Origin: an uncultured Flavobacteriales bacterium
Lineage (GTDB): Bacteria > Bacteroidota > Bacteroidia > Flavobacteriales_D > Crocinitomicaceae
DNA length: 64,000 bases
Direction of reading: 5' to 3'
Assembly (NCBI GenBank): GCA_903935095.1
Contig: CAIZQH010000011.1
Coordinates: 1-64,000, forward strand
Shown: piece after piece, positions 55,831-64,000 of the stretch
Numbering within the stretch: position 1 is the stretch's first letter
Layout of the letters: each line of letters starts with the position of its first letter
The notes under the pieces: model-generated
Database searches by the model: none
Seen by the model: the letters and a program-made list of their open reading frames with translations, nothing else
What the model was told of the DNA's origin: nothing
Made by a program: the position numbers and the translations under genes

Positions 55831-57645
55831 TTATTGATTCATGGACTGCAATCCAACGTAGTCTGCGTACAAGCCTTTTAATTCCATCAAGGACTGATGC
55901 GTTCCGGATTCCTCAATGACTCCTGACTGCAAGACCAAAATTTGATCTGCGTTTCGAATCGTAGAAAGACGATGTGCGATCACAACGGATGTTCTACCTT
56001 TCATCAATTTATCCAAGGCATCTTGCACCAATCGTTCGGATTCAGAATCCAAGGCAGAAGTTGCTTCATCCAAAATTAAGATCGTAGGATTCTTTAAAAT
56101 CGCTCGTGCAATCGCAATGCGCTGTTTTTGTCCTCCAGAAAGTTGAATTCCCCTGTCCCCTACTTCGGTTTCTAGTTTATTCGGAAAAGCATCAATGAAT
56201 TCCCAGGCATTGGCTTGCTTAGCTGCCTCGATGATTTGCTCCTCCGTTGCCGCTGGATTGCCAAATAAGATGTTCTCCCGGATGTTTCCAGAGAAAAGGA
56301 TAACTTCTTGGGGAACGATCGCCATCTGCTCTCTGAGCGCATTTAATTCGAAATCCTTCGCTGGAATTCCATCAAACGTGATTCCACCTTCACTCAAAGT
56401 ATAGAATTGCAGCAATAAATTGGAAATCGTCGACTTTCCAGATCCACTTTGCCCAACAAGTGCCATGGTTTGATTTTGCTTGATATCGAAGGAAATTCCT
56501 TTCAAGACCTCGACGTCGCTTCGTTGTGGATAGGAAAAACGGACATTTTCAAAACGTATACTTCCCGTTAAGGTGTCTTTTCTAGATCCGTGATTCAATT
56601 GAACTTCCGTATCCTGTTGAATGATGTCCATTAAATTTTCTGTCGCTCCAATCGCTTTTTGAACACTTGCATATAAATCCGGCAGGGATCCAACGGATGC
56701 ACCCATCATGATCGTGAACAAGACAAATTGATAGAATCCTTCTGTATTCAATTCTGGATTAGGTCCTTGCGTCATCAATAATCCTCTCCATACGATGAAC
56801 ACAATGGCGCCGAATAAACAGAAGATGATGAAGGAAACGAACAAACCGCGCCAAATTCCACTGCGGACATTCAAGTCACGCGTCTGTTGTGTGGATTTCT
56901 TGTAATTGTTAAAAATAAAGAATTCGTTCGTAAATGCTTTCACGTTTGCAATTCCGGTTAAGGCTTCCTCCACGATGGAATTCGACTCTGCAATGTAGTC
57001 TTGCGCTTCTTTGCTCAATTTACGAATGTAACGTCCAAAGATTACCGCAACAATTGCCATCACCGGAACGGTTCCCAACATAATCAAGGCTAATTTCCAT
57101 GAAATAAAGAAGAGGAATAAGATTCCACCGACAACGATGATGATTTGACGAAAGAACTCCGCGATGGTCGTTCGAAGGGTTTCTTGAATTTGTGCGATGT
57201 CCGAGGACAATCTACTTGTTAACTCTCCTACCTTGTTTCGATTGAAAAAGTCCATGGGCATGTATACCAATTTCGAAAAGGCGTCATTTCTCAAATCGCG
57301 CAAGGCATTTTCAGTCACGTTATTGAAAAGTACCACACGGACAAAAGAGAACAACGATTGAAAGCCAAATAGGACAAATAACGCAATGGCTACATTGTTG
57401 ATGTTAGACATATCGATGAGTCCAATTGCGTCTGACACGTTCGTTGTAGAAGCACCTGCTCCCAACAATTTTCCCATTAAATAAGGAAAAACGAGTCCAG
57501 CGGAAGTGCTAAGCACCAAAAATATCCACCCAATAAAATAAATTCCTGCGTATGGTTTTAGATAGGTAAAAATACCCTTCGCCTTCTTAATGCTTGATTT
57601 AGTGATTTTTACCTTTTCTTTTTGCTCTTTTTTTGGTCTCAGCAT
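55831..57645 (-). CDS. ABC exporter (fused TM and ATPase), MsbA-like
   Basis: 604 residues, about six TM segments in residues 30-340 (type I exporter fold), then an ATPase with GQSGSGKST (Walker A), the signature LSGGQKQRIAIARAIL, LILDEATSALD (Walker B) and AHRLSTI (H loop). It works as a homodimer. Such exporters move lipids, peptides or drugs; the substrate is not known. Divergent from rpmH with 138 bp between starts. Confidence 0.9.
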   Translation of the reverse strand: MLRPKKEQKEKVKITKSSIKKAKGIFTYLKPYAGIYFIGWIFLVLSTSAGLVFPYLMGKLLGAGASTTNVSDAIGLIDMSNINNVAIALFVLFGFQSLFSFVRVVLFNNVTENALRDLRNDAFSKLVYMPMDFFNRNKVGELTSRLSSDIAQIQETLRTTIAEFFRQIIIVVGGILFLFFISWKLALIMLGTVPVMAIVAVIFGRYIRKLSKEAQDYIAESNSIVEEALTGIANVKAFTNEFFIFNNYKKSTQQTRDLNVRSGIWRGLFVSFIIFCLFGAIVFIVWRGLLMTQGPNPELNTEGFYQFVLFTIMMGASVGSLPDLYASVQKAIGATENLMDIIQQDTEVQLNHGSRKDTLTGSIRFENVRFSYPQRSDVEVLKGISFDIKQNQTMALVGQSGSGKSTISNLLLQFYTLSEGGITFDGIPAKDFELNALREQMAIVPQEVILFSGNIRENILFGNPAATEEQIIEAAKQANAWEFIDAFPNKLETEVGDRGIQLSGGQKQRIAIARAILKNPTILILDEATSALDSESERLVQDALDKLMKGRTSVVIAHRLSTIRNADQILVLQSGVIEESGTHQSLMELKGLYADYVGLQSMNQ

Positions 57646-57661
57646 CGAATATTTCTTTTTA

Positions 57662-57669
57662 CAAATTTA
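57662..57669 (-). promoter_or_regulatory. ABC exporter -7 box (TAAATTTG)
   Basis: Minus-strand TAAATTTG lies 17 bp before the start at 57645. No clear -33. Confidence 0.45.
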
Positions 57670-57741
57670 CGTCGCTTTGGGCGGTAAAATAGTTTTTTTA
57701 AATAATTTTGTCGAAAGAATATGAAATTTTAAAAAAATCAA

Positions 57742-57749
57742 TATCTTTG
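57742..57749 (+). promoter_or_regulatory. rpmH -7 box (TATCTTTG)
   Basis: TATCTTTG is 34 bp before the rpmH start at 57784. An upstream TTG at 57708 is too far (31 bp), so the -33 element is unclear. Confidence 0.55.
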
Positions 57750-57783
57750 CAACCCAAAATAGATTACATAATTAAGATACGAC

Positions 57784-57942
57784 ATGAAAAGAACGTTTCA
57801 ACCATCGGTAAGAAAAAGAAGAAACAAGCACGGATTCCGAAGCCGTATGGCTACTAAAAATGGTCGTAGAGTTTTGGCTGCACGACGCAAAAAAGGAAGA
57901 AAGAAATTAACTGTTTCTGACGAACCTTTCCACAAACGTTAA
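57784..57942 (+). CDS. rpmH: 50S ribosomal protein L34
   Basis: 52 residues, missed by longer-ORF cut-offs: [40 protein letters not shown] and a C-terminal extension [11 protein letters not shown] seen in Bacteroidota. L34 is a large-subunit structural protein. Its own promoter and a terminator flank it. Confidence 0.97.
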   Translation: MKRTFQPSVRKRRNKHGFRSRMATKNGRRVLAARRKKGRKKLTVSDEPFHKR

Positions 57943-57962
57943 TTCTTTTTCAAAAGATATGT

Positions 57963-57994
57963 AAAGCCCTGACAGCAACGTCAGGGCTTTTTTG
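57963..57994 (+). terminator. rpmH terminator
   Basis: AAAGCCCTGAC pairs with GTCAGGGCTTT across AGCAAC, then T6. Nearly the same as the stem at 48987. Confidence 0.85.
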
Positions 57995-58062
57995 TTTATA
58001 TCGGATTTTTGTTTTGCGACACTTCGGAGGAGTATCGCAAAAGGGCAACTGCACCACCGCAC

Positions 58063-58192
58063 CGCGGGATTTGTAATCCCGCGTAACTTTCTTTTCTACA
58101 ATACAGGAATCGCTGTAAGTGCATTTTTGTTAGGCAGGATTGCAAATGCTGCAGTGCTGTTTGTTGTTTTAAGTAGGATTGCAAATCCTGCG
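58063..58192. repeat. Palindromic GGATT-type repeat cluster (REP-like)
   Basis: A 21-bp perfect palindrome (58063-58083) built on CGCGGGATT, TGT, AATCCCGCG; AGGATTGCAAATGCT near 58136 (imperfect); and AGGATTGCAAATCCT at 58175-58189 (perfect). Three variants of one theme in 130 bp are the layout of REP-like elements. No REP-associated transposase is in the window. Confidence 0.6.
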
Positions 58193-58205
58193 ATTCAAGA
58201 AAAAA

Positions 58206-58232
58206 AAAGCCCCAACAGTAACGTCAGGGCTT
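58206..58232. terminator. Terminator near the pckA 3' end
   Basis: AAAGCCCCAAC pairs, with one mismatch, with GTCAGGGCTTT; an A run on its 5' side could give a U run on the minus strand. It lies 32 bp past the pckA stop on the minus strand, so it may terminate pckA. Confidence 0.65.
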
Positions 58233-58264
58233 TATCTAAGCTCTTGCTGATTGATGGAAAGGGC

Positions 58265-59881
58265 TTAGATCAAAATCTTTGACTTTGGAGCTGCAGCTAA
58301 AATAGATTCATGTGTTTCTGCGGCGAATTTCTCAAAGTTCGCTACGAACTTCTCTGCTAAACTTGCAGACGTTGCATCGTAAGCGGCTTTATCGGACCAT
58401 GTATTTCTTGGATTCAATAATTCAGCAGGAACCCCTTCACAAGAAGTTGGGAAAGCCAAATCAAAGATCGGCATTTGTTCAAATGCAACATTGTCTAATT
58501 TACCTGTTAAGGCTGCAGTAATCATAGCACGCGTGTAGGAAAGTTTCATTCGACTTCCAACGCCATATGATCCACCAGACCAACCTGTATTGATCAACCA
58601 AACATTGGTATTGGTTCCTTCCAACTTTTCCCCTAACAACTTCGCGTATTTCGCTGGATGCAAGGGAAGAAATGCCGCACCGAATCCAGCAGAAAAGGTT
58701 GTCGTTGGTTCCGTAATCCCTACTTCGGTTCCAGCTACTTTCGCTGTGTATCCGGACATAAAGTGATACATCGCTTGCGCTCTTGTCAACTTGGAAATTG
58801 GTGGCAAAACACCAAAGGCGTCAGCCGTGAGGAAAAATATATTTTTTGGTGTTCCGCCAATTGATGGAACAGCAATGTGATCGATGTGATGGATTGGATA
58901 AGAAACACGCGTATTCTCCGTAATGAATCCGTCTGCGTAATCTGGCGTCGATGATCCATCAACGAATCCAATGTTCTCTAATAAGGCACCAAAACGGATG
59001 GCATCGTAAATCTGAGGCTCTTTCTCGCGACTTAAGTCGATCGTTTTAGCGTAACAGCCTCCCTCAAAATTAAATACTTTATTGTCGCTCCATCCATGTT
59101 CATCGTCACCAATTAAACGGCGATTGGGATCTGAGGATAAGGTTGTTTTTCCTGTACCTGAAAGTCCAAAGAAGATGGCTGTGTCACCAGCTTCTCCAAT
59201 ATTTGCGGAACAGTGCATGGAAAGAACATTTTTCTCATGTGGAAGAATGAAATTCAAGGCAGAGAATATTCCTTTTTTAATTTCACCCGTATAGCCTGTT
59301 CCTCCAATAAGAATCATTTTTTTTGTGAAGTTCAATATCGCGAAATTCGCCTGACGCGTTCCATCAATTGCTGGATCTGCTTGAAAACTTGGCACACATA
59401 CAATGTGCCACTCCGGCATAAACGTTTCAATTTCACTATCCGTCAAACGCAAGAACATGTTGTGTGCAAACAAACTAGACCAAGGCAATTCCGTCACCAC
59501 ACGAATGTTCATGCGGTATTTCTCTTCTGCACACGCATACACATCACGTACATAGACATCCTGCTCTTGCAAGTAATCTGTCATGCGATCATACAAAGCA
59601 TCGAATTGCGCAGGTGTGAATCCAATGTTCACATTTCCCCACCAAACCGCATTTTCCGTCTTTTCATCTCGGACAATAAATCGGTCTTTGGGAGATCTGC
59701 CCGTAAAATCACCTGTTTCGATGGCTAATGCACCTGTATCCGTTAACATGCCTTCTCCAAGGATGATACAATCTTCTACTAATTCAGCTGGACTTAAATT
59801 CCAAAACTGTGATCCAAGATTCGTCAGTCCAATAGAAGCAGATAAATCTGCATTTTTACCAAATTTCCCTTGTAATTCCAT
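58265..59881 (-). CDS. pckA: Phosphoenolpyruvate carboxykinase (ATP)
   Basis: 538 residues from ATG 59881 (MELQGKFGKNADLSAS); the longer frame to 59914 adds a poor tail that includes the leader hairpin. Signatures are GLSGTGKTTLSSDP (P-loop), GDDEHGWSDN, YPIHHIDHIAVPS, TAGFGAAFLPLHP-like SAGFGAAFLPLHPAKYA and NTGWSGGSYGVGSRM. It converts oxaloacetate and ATP to PEP and CO2 (EC 4.1.1.49), central to gluconeogenesis. Well conserved and complete. Confidence 0.95.
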   Translation of the reverse strand: MELQGKFGKNADLSASIGLTNLGSQFWNLSPAELVEDCIILGEGMLTDTGALAIETGDFTGRSPKDRFIVRDEKTENAVWWGNVNIGFTPAQFDALYDRMTDYLQEQDVYVRDVYACAEEKYRMNIRVVTELPWSSLFAHNMFLRLTDSEIETFMPEWHIVCVPSFQADPAIDGTRQANFAILNFTKKMILIGGTGYTGEIKKGIFSALNFILPHEKNVLSMHCSANIGEAGDTAIFFGLSGTGKTTLSSDPNRRLIGDDEHGWSDNKVFNFEGGCYAKTIDLSREKEPQIYDAIRFGALLENIGFVDGSSTPDYADGFITENTRVSYPIHHIDHIAVPSIGGTPKNIFFLTADAFGVLPPISKLTRAQAMYHFMSGYTAKVAGTEVGITEPTTTFSAGFGAAFLPLHPAKYAKLLGEKLEGTNTNVWLINTGWSGGSYGVGSRMKLSYTRAMITAALTGKLDNVAFEQMPIFDLAFPTSCEGVPAELLNPRNTWSDKAAYDATSASLAEKFVANFEKFAAETHESILAAAPKSKILI

Positions 59882-59894
59882 GTCCGTTTTTTTG

Positions 59895-59912
59895 GCACAA
59901 CTTCTGTTGTGC
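59895..59912. promoter_or_regulatory. Hairpin in the pckA leader
   Basis: GCACAAC (59895) and GTTGTGC (59906) form a perfect 7-bp stem with a 4-nt loop, 13 nt upstream of the pckA start codon in the mRNA. It could affect translation. The -7 box TATTTTTG lies at 59923-59930 on the minus strand. Confidence 0.4.
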
Positions 59913-59922
59913 ATTGTAGGTA

Positions 59923-59930
59923 CAAAAATA
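59923..59930 (-). promoter_or_regulatory. pckA -7 box (TATTTTTG)
   Basis: Minus-strand TATTTTTG lies 42 bp before the pckA ATG, with the hairpin at 59895-59912 in the leader. No convincing -33. Confidence 0.4.
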
Positions 59931-60135
59931 CTTGGAGTCCTGTTATTAAAATATGATTTTTATTAGTTTTTGCTAACACATACGGAGATTGCTTGTTTAA
60001 AAAATAATTTTTAAAATTCCATTTTTATTAGTATATTCTAGTAAGTGTCATTGGAACACTTATCACAGCGAAATGATGAATTAATTTAAGTTATCGCACA
60101 ATAATTCTTAGTTTTATAAAAATTAATCTTTCTGT

Positions 60136-62016
60136 ATGATCCGCAGTACCGCTCTTTTATTTTCTGGATTCTTTTTTGCTTTTTGCATGAGTCCTGCAAA
60201 GCGTAAGCTCGAACCTATTTTTCCCGTTGCACCTGCTATTTGGTATTCCACTGAATTGGATTCCTTGAATGCAAAAAAAATGTTTGAACAGTCCTTGGAC
60301 TACGAAAAATCCATTGAAATACTAGAAAACAAAAACCAACTTCTCCCACTTGGAAATTTGGCCTTTAAAAGCGCTCACATTTCGATCGGTGGAAATCCAA
60401 TTGTTTTTCATAATGGGCTTGAACGCTACGTTACGAGTGATCAGCTTTTGCGTCCGAGACTGCATGCACATGAGTTAAAGGAATGGTTCAAACAAGCGCA
60501 GCACGATGTCGTTTTTCTAAGTATCCATGCCACATATCAAACGAAAATAGATTCCATCGATGTAGCTATTTTTGATGAAATTCCTATACACGCGAAGGTG
60601 ATACTTTGTGTTTTTGGTGACAAATCCATTCTTGCACAAATTCCAACCAAACGTATTGATGCCATCATTTTGGCAAAAGAAAACCACGAAATCGCACAAG
60701 AACGCGTGAGTCAATTAATCTTTGGAAGCATTGGCGCAACAGCGAAACTTGGAAAGGAATTACATTCTTTAGATCAAGTGTTTTCGGCTGGAAAAGCGAT
60801 CCAAACCTCATCCAATGGACGCTTAAAGTTCAGCTGTCCCGAAGAAATAGGTGTTGACTCTAAGAAATTAAGCGGCATAGATCTCATCGCTCAAGAAGGG
60901 ATTGAAAAGGGTGCGTATCCAGGTTGTCAAGTTTTGGTGGCTGTCAACGATCAGATTATTTGGCGCAAATGTTATGGTAAACAAAGTTACGAGAGCGAAG
61001 CGACATACGTTCAACAGACAGATGTTTACGACATTGCTTCCGTGACGAAAATTGCCGCATCTACTTTGTTAGCGATGCATTTACAAAGCAAAGGACAATA
61101 TTCGCTGGACAAAAAATTGAAGGATTACATTCCTGAAGTGACGGGAGATGGTCCATTTGGAAATATCTTGATTCGGGACATGATGGCGCATCAAGCCGGA
61201 CTCACCCCATGGATTCCGTTTTATAAACGCACCATTCAAAATGGACAATGGAATACGGCTATTTATAGTCAGACGAAGAAGGCTGGATTTGAACATCAAG
61301 TTGCTACCGGATTGTACATCAACGATTCATACGCGGATAGCATGTATGCGCAGATTTTGAAATCAACATTGGGTCCGAAGAAGTATGAATATTCAGATTT
61401 GTGTTATTATTTCACACAAAAAATATTGGAAAAGCAGATTGGACAAAAACAAAATACATTTTTAGAAAAACAGATTTATCGTCCAATGGGACTTCGCTAC
61501 ATGCGCTACCTACCTTTGGAACATTTCGATAGATCTCATATCATTCCTACGGAAAATGACCAAGCATTTCGCAAGCAGTTGCTTCATGGATTTGTTCACG
61601 ATCCTGGAGCAGCAATGTTAGGCGGCGTTGCTGGACACGCAGGAATTTTCGCAAATGCAACGGATTTAGCGAGCATCATGCAGTTGTTTTTAAACAAAGG
61701 CCAATACGCTGGAATGGAGTTCTTTTCAGAGAGTGTATGCAACGAATACACCAAACAACAATTTCCAGGCAACCGACGTGGCGCTGGATTCGATCGTCCC
61801 AATGCAAGTGGCGGCGGAACATGTGACGAATTAGCTTCCTCACAGAGTTTTGGTCACTCCGGATTTACAGGAACATTAGCTTGGGCAGATCCAAAAAACA
61901 AAGTGATCTTTATTTTCTTGTCGAATCGGGTCAATCCGAGTCAAGATAATTGGAAAATTCGCGACATGAATATCCGAACACGCATTCAACACGTGATTTA
62001 TCAATCCCTGCAATAA
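60136..62016 (+). CDS. Beta-lactamase-fold serine hydrolase with GH3 C-terminal domain remnant
   Basis: 626 residues with a signal peptide (MIRSTALLFSGFFFAFC). Residues ~55-230 (SIEILENKNQLLPLGNL, SIGGNPIVF, VVFLSIHATYQTK) match the C-terminal domain of GH3 glycosidases, which normally follows a catalytic TIM barrel. Residues ~240-620 are a class C beta-lactamase/DD-peptidase-like hydrolase with SxxK Ser302-Val-Thr-Lys305, Tyr419-Ser-Asp and the HSG motif GHSGFTGTLAW. Bacteroidota homologues of about 1,000 residues have GH3 barrel, GH3 C-domain and this hydrolase. Here the barrel is missing. Probable periplasmic hydrolase of peptidoglycan fragments; substrate unknown. Confidence 0.8.
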   Translation: MIRSTALLFSGFFFAFCMSPAKRKLEPIFPVAPAIWYSTELDSLNAKKMFEQSLDYEKSIEILENKNQLLPLGNLAFKSAHISIGGNPIVFHNGLERYVTSDQLLRPRLHAHELKEWFKQAQHDVVFLSIHATYQTKIDSIDVAIFDEIPIHAKVILCVFGDKSILAQIPTKRIDAIILAKENHEIAQERVSQLIFGSIGATAKLGKELHSLDQVFSAGKAIQTSSNGRLKFSCPEEIGVDSKKLSGIDLIAQEGIEKGAYPGCQVLVAVNDQIIWRKCYGKQSYESEATYVQQTDVYDIASVTKIAASTLLAMHLQSKGQYSLDKKLKDYIPEVTGDGPFGNILIRDMMAHQAGLTPWIPFYKRTIQNGQWNTAIYSQTKKAGFEHQVATGLYINDSYADSMYAQILKSTLGPKKYEYSDLCYYFTQKILEKQIGQKQNTFLEKQIYRPMGLRYMRYLPLEHFDRSHIIPTENDQAFRKQLLHGFVHDPGAAMLGGVAGHAGIFANATDLASIMQLFLNKGQYAGMEFFSESVCNEYTKQQFPGNRRGAGFDRPNASGGGTCDELASSQSFGHSGFTGTLAWADPKNKVIFIFLSNRVNPSQDNWKIRDMNIRTRIQHVIYQSLQ

Positions 62017-62019
62017 GGC

Positions 62020-64000
62020 TTAATTTTCATTCACAAAGAAAACGGCATTGGCAACCATCAATTTGCCATTCTCCCAGAATCCACGGAATAAAGGATTATC
62101 GATGAAGTAGATGATGGCACCATCTCCGTAGGATTGATAACCCGCAATTGCCGCTTCTGACTGTTGTTGATTCACACGAGATCCAACAAATCCGTTCAAC
62201 GCTTTCGCATCCTTTTTCAAATGAAACACATTGTTAGAACTAATTTTTAAGTGATCAGCTCCTTGACGCAGCGTGTAATAATGATCATAGCCAAATGCCA
62301 AAGGATTCGTTGGGTCTAATTCACACTCAAAAATGGCACCTGTGATGGTATTCGAGATTTGATCGCGTTCTTGCTTACGGTAGGTAACGGGTTTCCGAAC
62401 ACTATCCAATTTAGTTTCTACTGTCGAAATTTCAAATCCATCTTTGCCTGCGAAGTCATAAACTGCATATCCGAGGACAATTAGTTTCCCCCCGTTTTGA
62501 ATCCATTCCTTTACTTTCGCATTTTCGGAAAGTGAAATTCCACCCTCTGGAACAAACAACACCGTTAATTGAGGCAATGCCTCTTCTATGTCATCGGTAA
62601 AGACCAAATGAATCGATCGACCCATTTGACGTTCAAAGAAATGCCAAATTTCACCAACGTTTAAAGAAGATGCGTCCTCTCCAGCTAGTAATCCAATGGA
62701 ATGATTGGGGATTTTTTTCACCGATGATGACCCTAGGTCCATACCTTCTTGCACGAATCCGGAGGACAATGCTGTTAAACTGACTGCATTTTTATTGGCT
62801 ATTTTAAGGACGGTCTGATCAAAATCTGTACGTTTGTTTTCTCCACGAAGGATGATTAAGGTACCCGGTTTAAAGCTGTTGTCTTGTGCCTTGAATCCAT
62901 TTTCGTTAAAATAAACATCCAATCCAGCTTCTTGTAATTCAGTCAAAAAGCGTGTAGATTTCATAGATTCCCAGGCAGCTACATACGCATAACAGGTAGG
63001 TGATGAAACTTGATTCAAGGTCGAAGACCAACCACTGAATACCGTTCCTTTTGAATTTGCCGTTTCCAATGCCCATGCATCCACACCATACGCAAATGGC
63101 AACGTCCAAGCAGTGATGTCGTAAGTTAAACTATCCGATAAAAGCGTTTTTGGTTCAAACAACACGTTCACCAATGTTCCTTTTTCTTGATTGGTTTGAA
63201 TCAACATGTCGCCTTGCACCAATTTCAGCGTTTCGATTTGACCATTTTGATAATGGTATGCTTTCGTTGAAGTTTCTTGTGTAGATGTTGTAATTACCTC
63301 GACTTGAATGCCATTTTTCTTCATCAAGGTCATCAAGGGCTCTAACTTCGCTGGAGATGAACGAAGGACATACGTTTTATATCTGTAAATTTTTAGCATA
63401 CAAAAATGCTGATACTCTTTGACCAATTTCGCTGCATTCTTCGCGCTCATTTCTACCGTGGATAATCCCGTTGTGACATGATGCGAAACGCGATCCTTTA
63501 AACTTAAAGTGTCTCCAACCTTTGTTATCACTGCTAATCCCGCGCGACCACTTCCACCCTGCTCATAGGTCATTCCAATACTACCGCTATACGTTGGATA
63601 GGTGTCTCCATAACTTGGATACAATAAATCAAAGATTTCTTTTGAAAAATATAACCATCCTTCTTTATCAAAATAGGAAGCATGATTTCCCCCAATCTCT
63701 TTTTGAAAATCTCGTTGCCAATTCGTAATGACTTCATGGTAAGGCTCTGCTGCGGGCGGAAAATAATAGGGCTCATTGATTCCTTGTTCATGAAAATCGA
63801 CATGTACGTGAGGCAGCCATTGATTGTAGCGCTTGACGCGTTGTTCCGATTCAATCTGGGTCATCCAAGCCCAATCGCGGTTTAAGTCGAACAAATAGTG
63901 ATTTGGACGTCCACTCGGCCATGGTTCTTTGTGCTCTGCGGAGAATTTATGAAGGTCTGCTGGCGTATTCCCATATTGCTGATAAAAGTTAACGTAACGA
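62020..64000 (-). CDS. M14-family metallocarboxypeptidase-like protein, 5' partial
   Basis: The frame runs from the stop at 62020 to the right edge, so the N-terminus is outside; the frame's first in-frame start candidate at 63894 is internal. Visible features are GRPNHYLFDLNRDWAWMTQ, HVDFHEQGINEPYYF and PSYGDTYPTYSGSIGMTYEQ, the pattern of zinc carboxypeptidase-like M14 proteins. The first zinc-binding HxxE must be upstream and is not in the window. The C-terminal half (GLLAGEDASSLNVGEIW, LTVLFVPEGGISLSE, GGKLIVLGYAVYDF) is a GATase1-like/DJ-1-like domain often fused to these peptidases. Secretion cannot be judged. Confidence 0.75.
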   Translation of the reverse strand, partial: RYVNFYQQYGNTPADLHKFSAEHKEPWPSGRPNHYLFDLNRDWAWMTQIESEQRVKRYNQWLPHVHVDFHEQGINEPYYFPPAAEPYHEVITNWQRDFQKEIGGNHASYFDKEGWLYFSKEIFDLLYPSYGDTYPTYSGSIGMTYEQGGSGRAGLAVITKVGDTLSLKDRVSHHVTTGLSTVEMSAKNAAKLVKEYQHFCMLKIYRYKTYVLRSSPAKLEPLMTLMKKNGIQVEVITTSTQETSTKAYHYQNGQIETLKLVQGDMLIQTNQEKGTLVNVLFEPKTLLSDSLTYDITAWTLPFAYGVDAWALETANSKGTVFSGWSSTLNQVSSPTCYAYVAAWESMKSTRFLTELQEAGLDVYFNENGFKAQDNSFKPGTLIILRGENKRTDFDQTVLKIANKNAVSLTALSSGFVQEGMDLGSSSVKKIPNHSIGLLAGEDASSLNVGEIWHFFERQMGRSIHLVFTDDIEEALPQLTVLFVPEGGISLSENAKVKEWIQNGGKLIVLGYAVYDFAGKDGFEISTVETKLDSVRKPVTYRKQERDQISNTITGAIFECELDPTNPLAFGYDHYYTLRQGADHLKISSNNVFHLKKDAKALNGFVGSRVNQQQSEAAIAGYQSYGDGAIIYFIDNPLFRGFWENGKLMVANAVFFVNEN

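Larger units (their letters stand above)
57943..58264. other. Intergenic region between rpmH and pckA
   Basis: 322 bp bounded by two similar terminators and holding a cluster of GGATT palindromes. An open frame at 57992-58282 spans it, but it crosses palindromes and both terminator stems, so it is rejected as a gene. Confidence 0.7.

Noticed and set aside
57992..58282. Plus-strand 96-codon frame
   Set aside because: Crosses two terminators and palindromes and overlaps the pckA end; no protein features.

Overview
The window is from a member of the Bacteroidota, most likely a Flavobacteriales lineage near Fluviicola/Crocinitomicaceae (family placement is inference). Evidence: three proteins with type B type-IX-secretion (gliding-motility-type) C-terminal domains, promoters with the Bacteroidota -7 box TAnnTTTG, almost no Shine-Dalgarno sequences, the rpmB-rpmG-DUF4295-ftsY cluster, a SecA of about 1,100 residues, and many short lipoproteins and outer-membrane barrels. 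GC content looks low. No rRNA, tRNA or CRISPR array was recognised.

Region 1 (1-31 kb) is accessory and lineage-specific. It opens with the 3' part of a giant repeat adhesin, followed by a minus-strand group of small secreted, membrane and transglutaminase-like proteins. Next comes a tyrosine recombinase (9297-10547) with an attP-like array of phased ACTTAA repeats just beyond its 3' end. A 3.6 kb segment bounded by 57-bp near-identical direct repeats (10844 and 14454) carries a putative helix-turn-helix/helical-repeat regulator and a secreted MORN-like protein. A second, full-length paralogue of that regulator lies at 26496-27773. Both genes carry the same tandem GTACA box immediately before the start codon. 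In between are two more type B T9SS proteins (one a pseudogene), a four-gene envelope operon (17818-20525), a DnaJ-KTSC protein, a GH25 lysozyme and several hypothetical proteins. DsbA-like, flavin-reductase-like and WYL-domain genes lead to the core region.

Region 2 (30.6-64 kb) is mostly core metabolism and housekeeping: a minus-strand run guaA / LysM-receptor-like protein / hemF / VOC protein / phosphatase-like lipoprotein; divergent secA with two downstream genes (DUF2520, KdsC-like); a tightly overlapping three-gene module (GH109-like glycosidase, sugar nucleotidyltransferase, NahK-like kinase) that may salvage N-acetylhexosamine; rocD; a phosphohexomutase; a MazEF-like toxin-antitoxin pair; a ZIP transporter; aroQ and xerD divergent with only 2 bp between start codons; rpmB-rpmG-DUF4295-ftsY; an ABC exporter; rpmH; pckA; a beta-lactamase-like hydrolase with a leftover GH3 C-terminal domain; and a truncated M14 peptidase at the right edge.

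The best candidates for something undescribed are (a) the paired HTH/helical-repeat proteins with a shared tandem start-site box, one of them inside a repeat-bounded cassette near an integrase, and (b) the attP-like site itself. All assignments come from reading the sequence; no database search was run.
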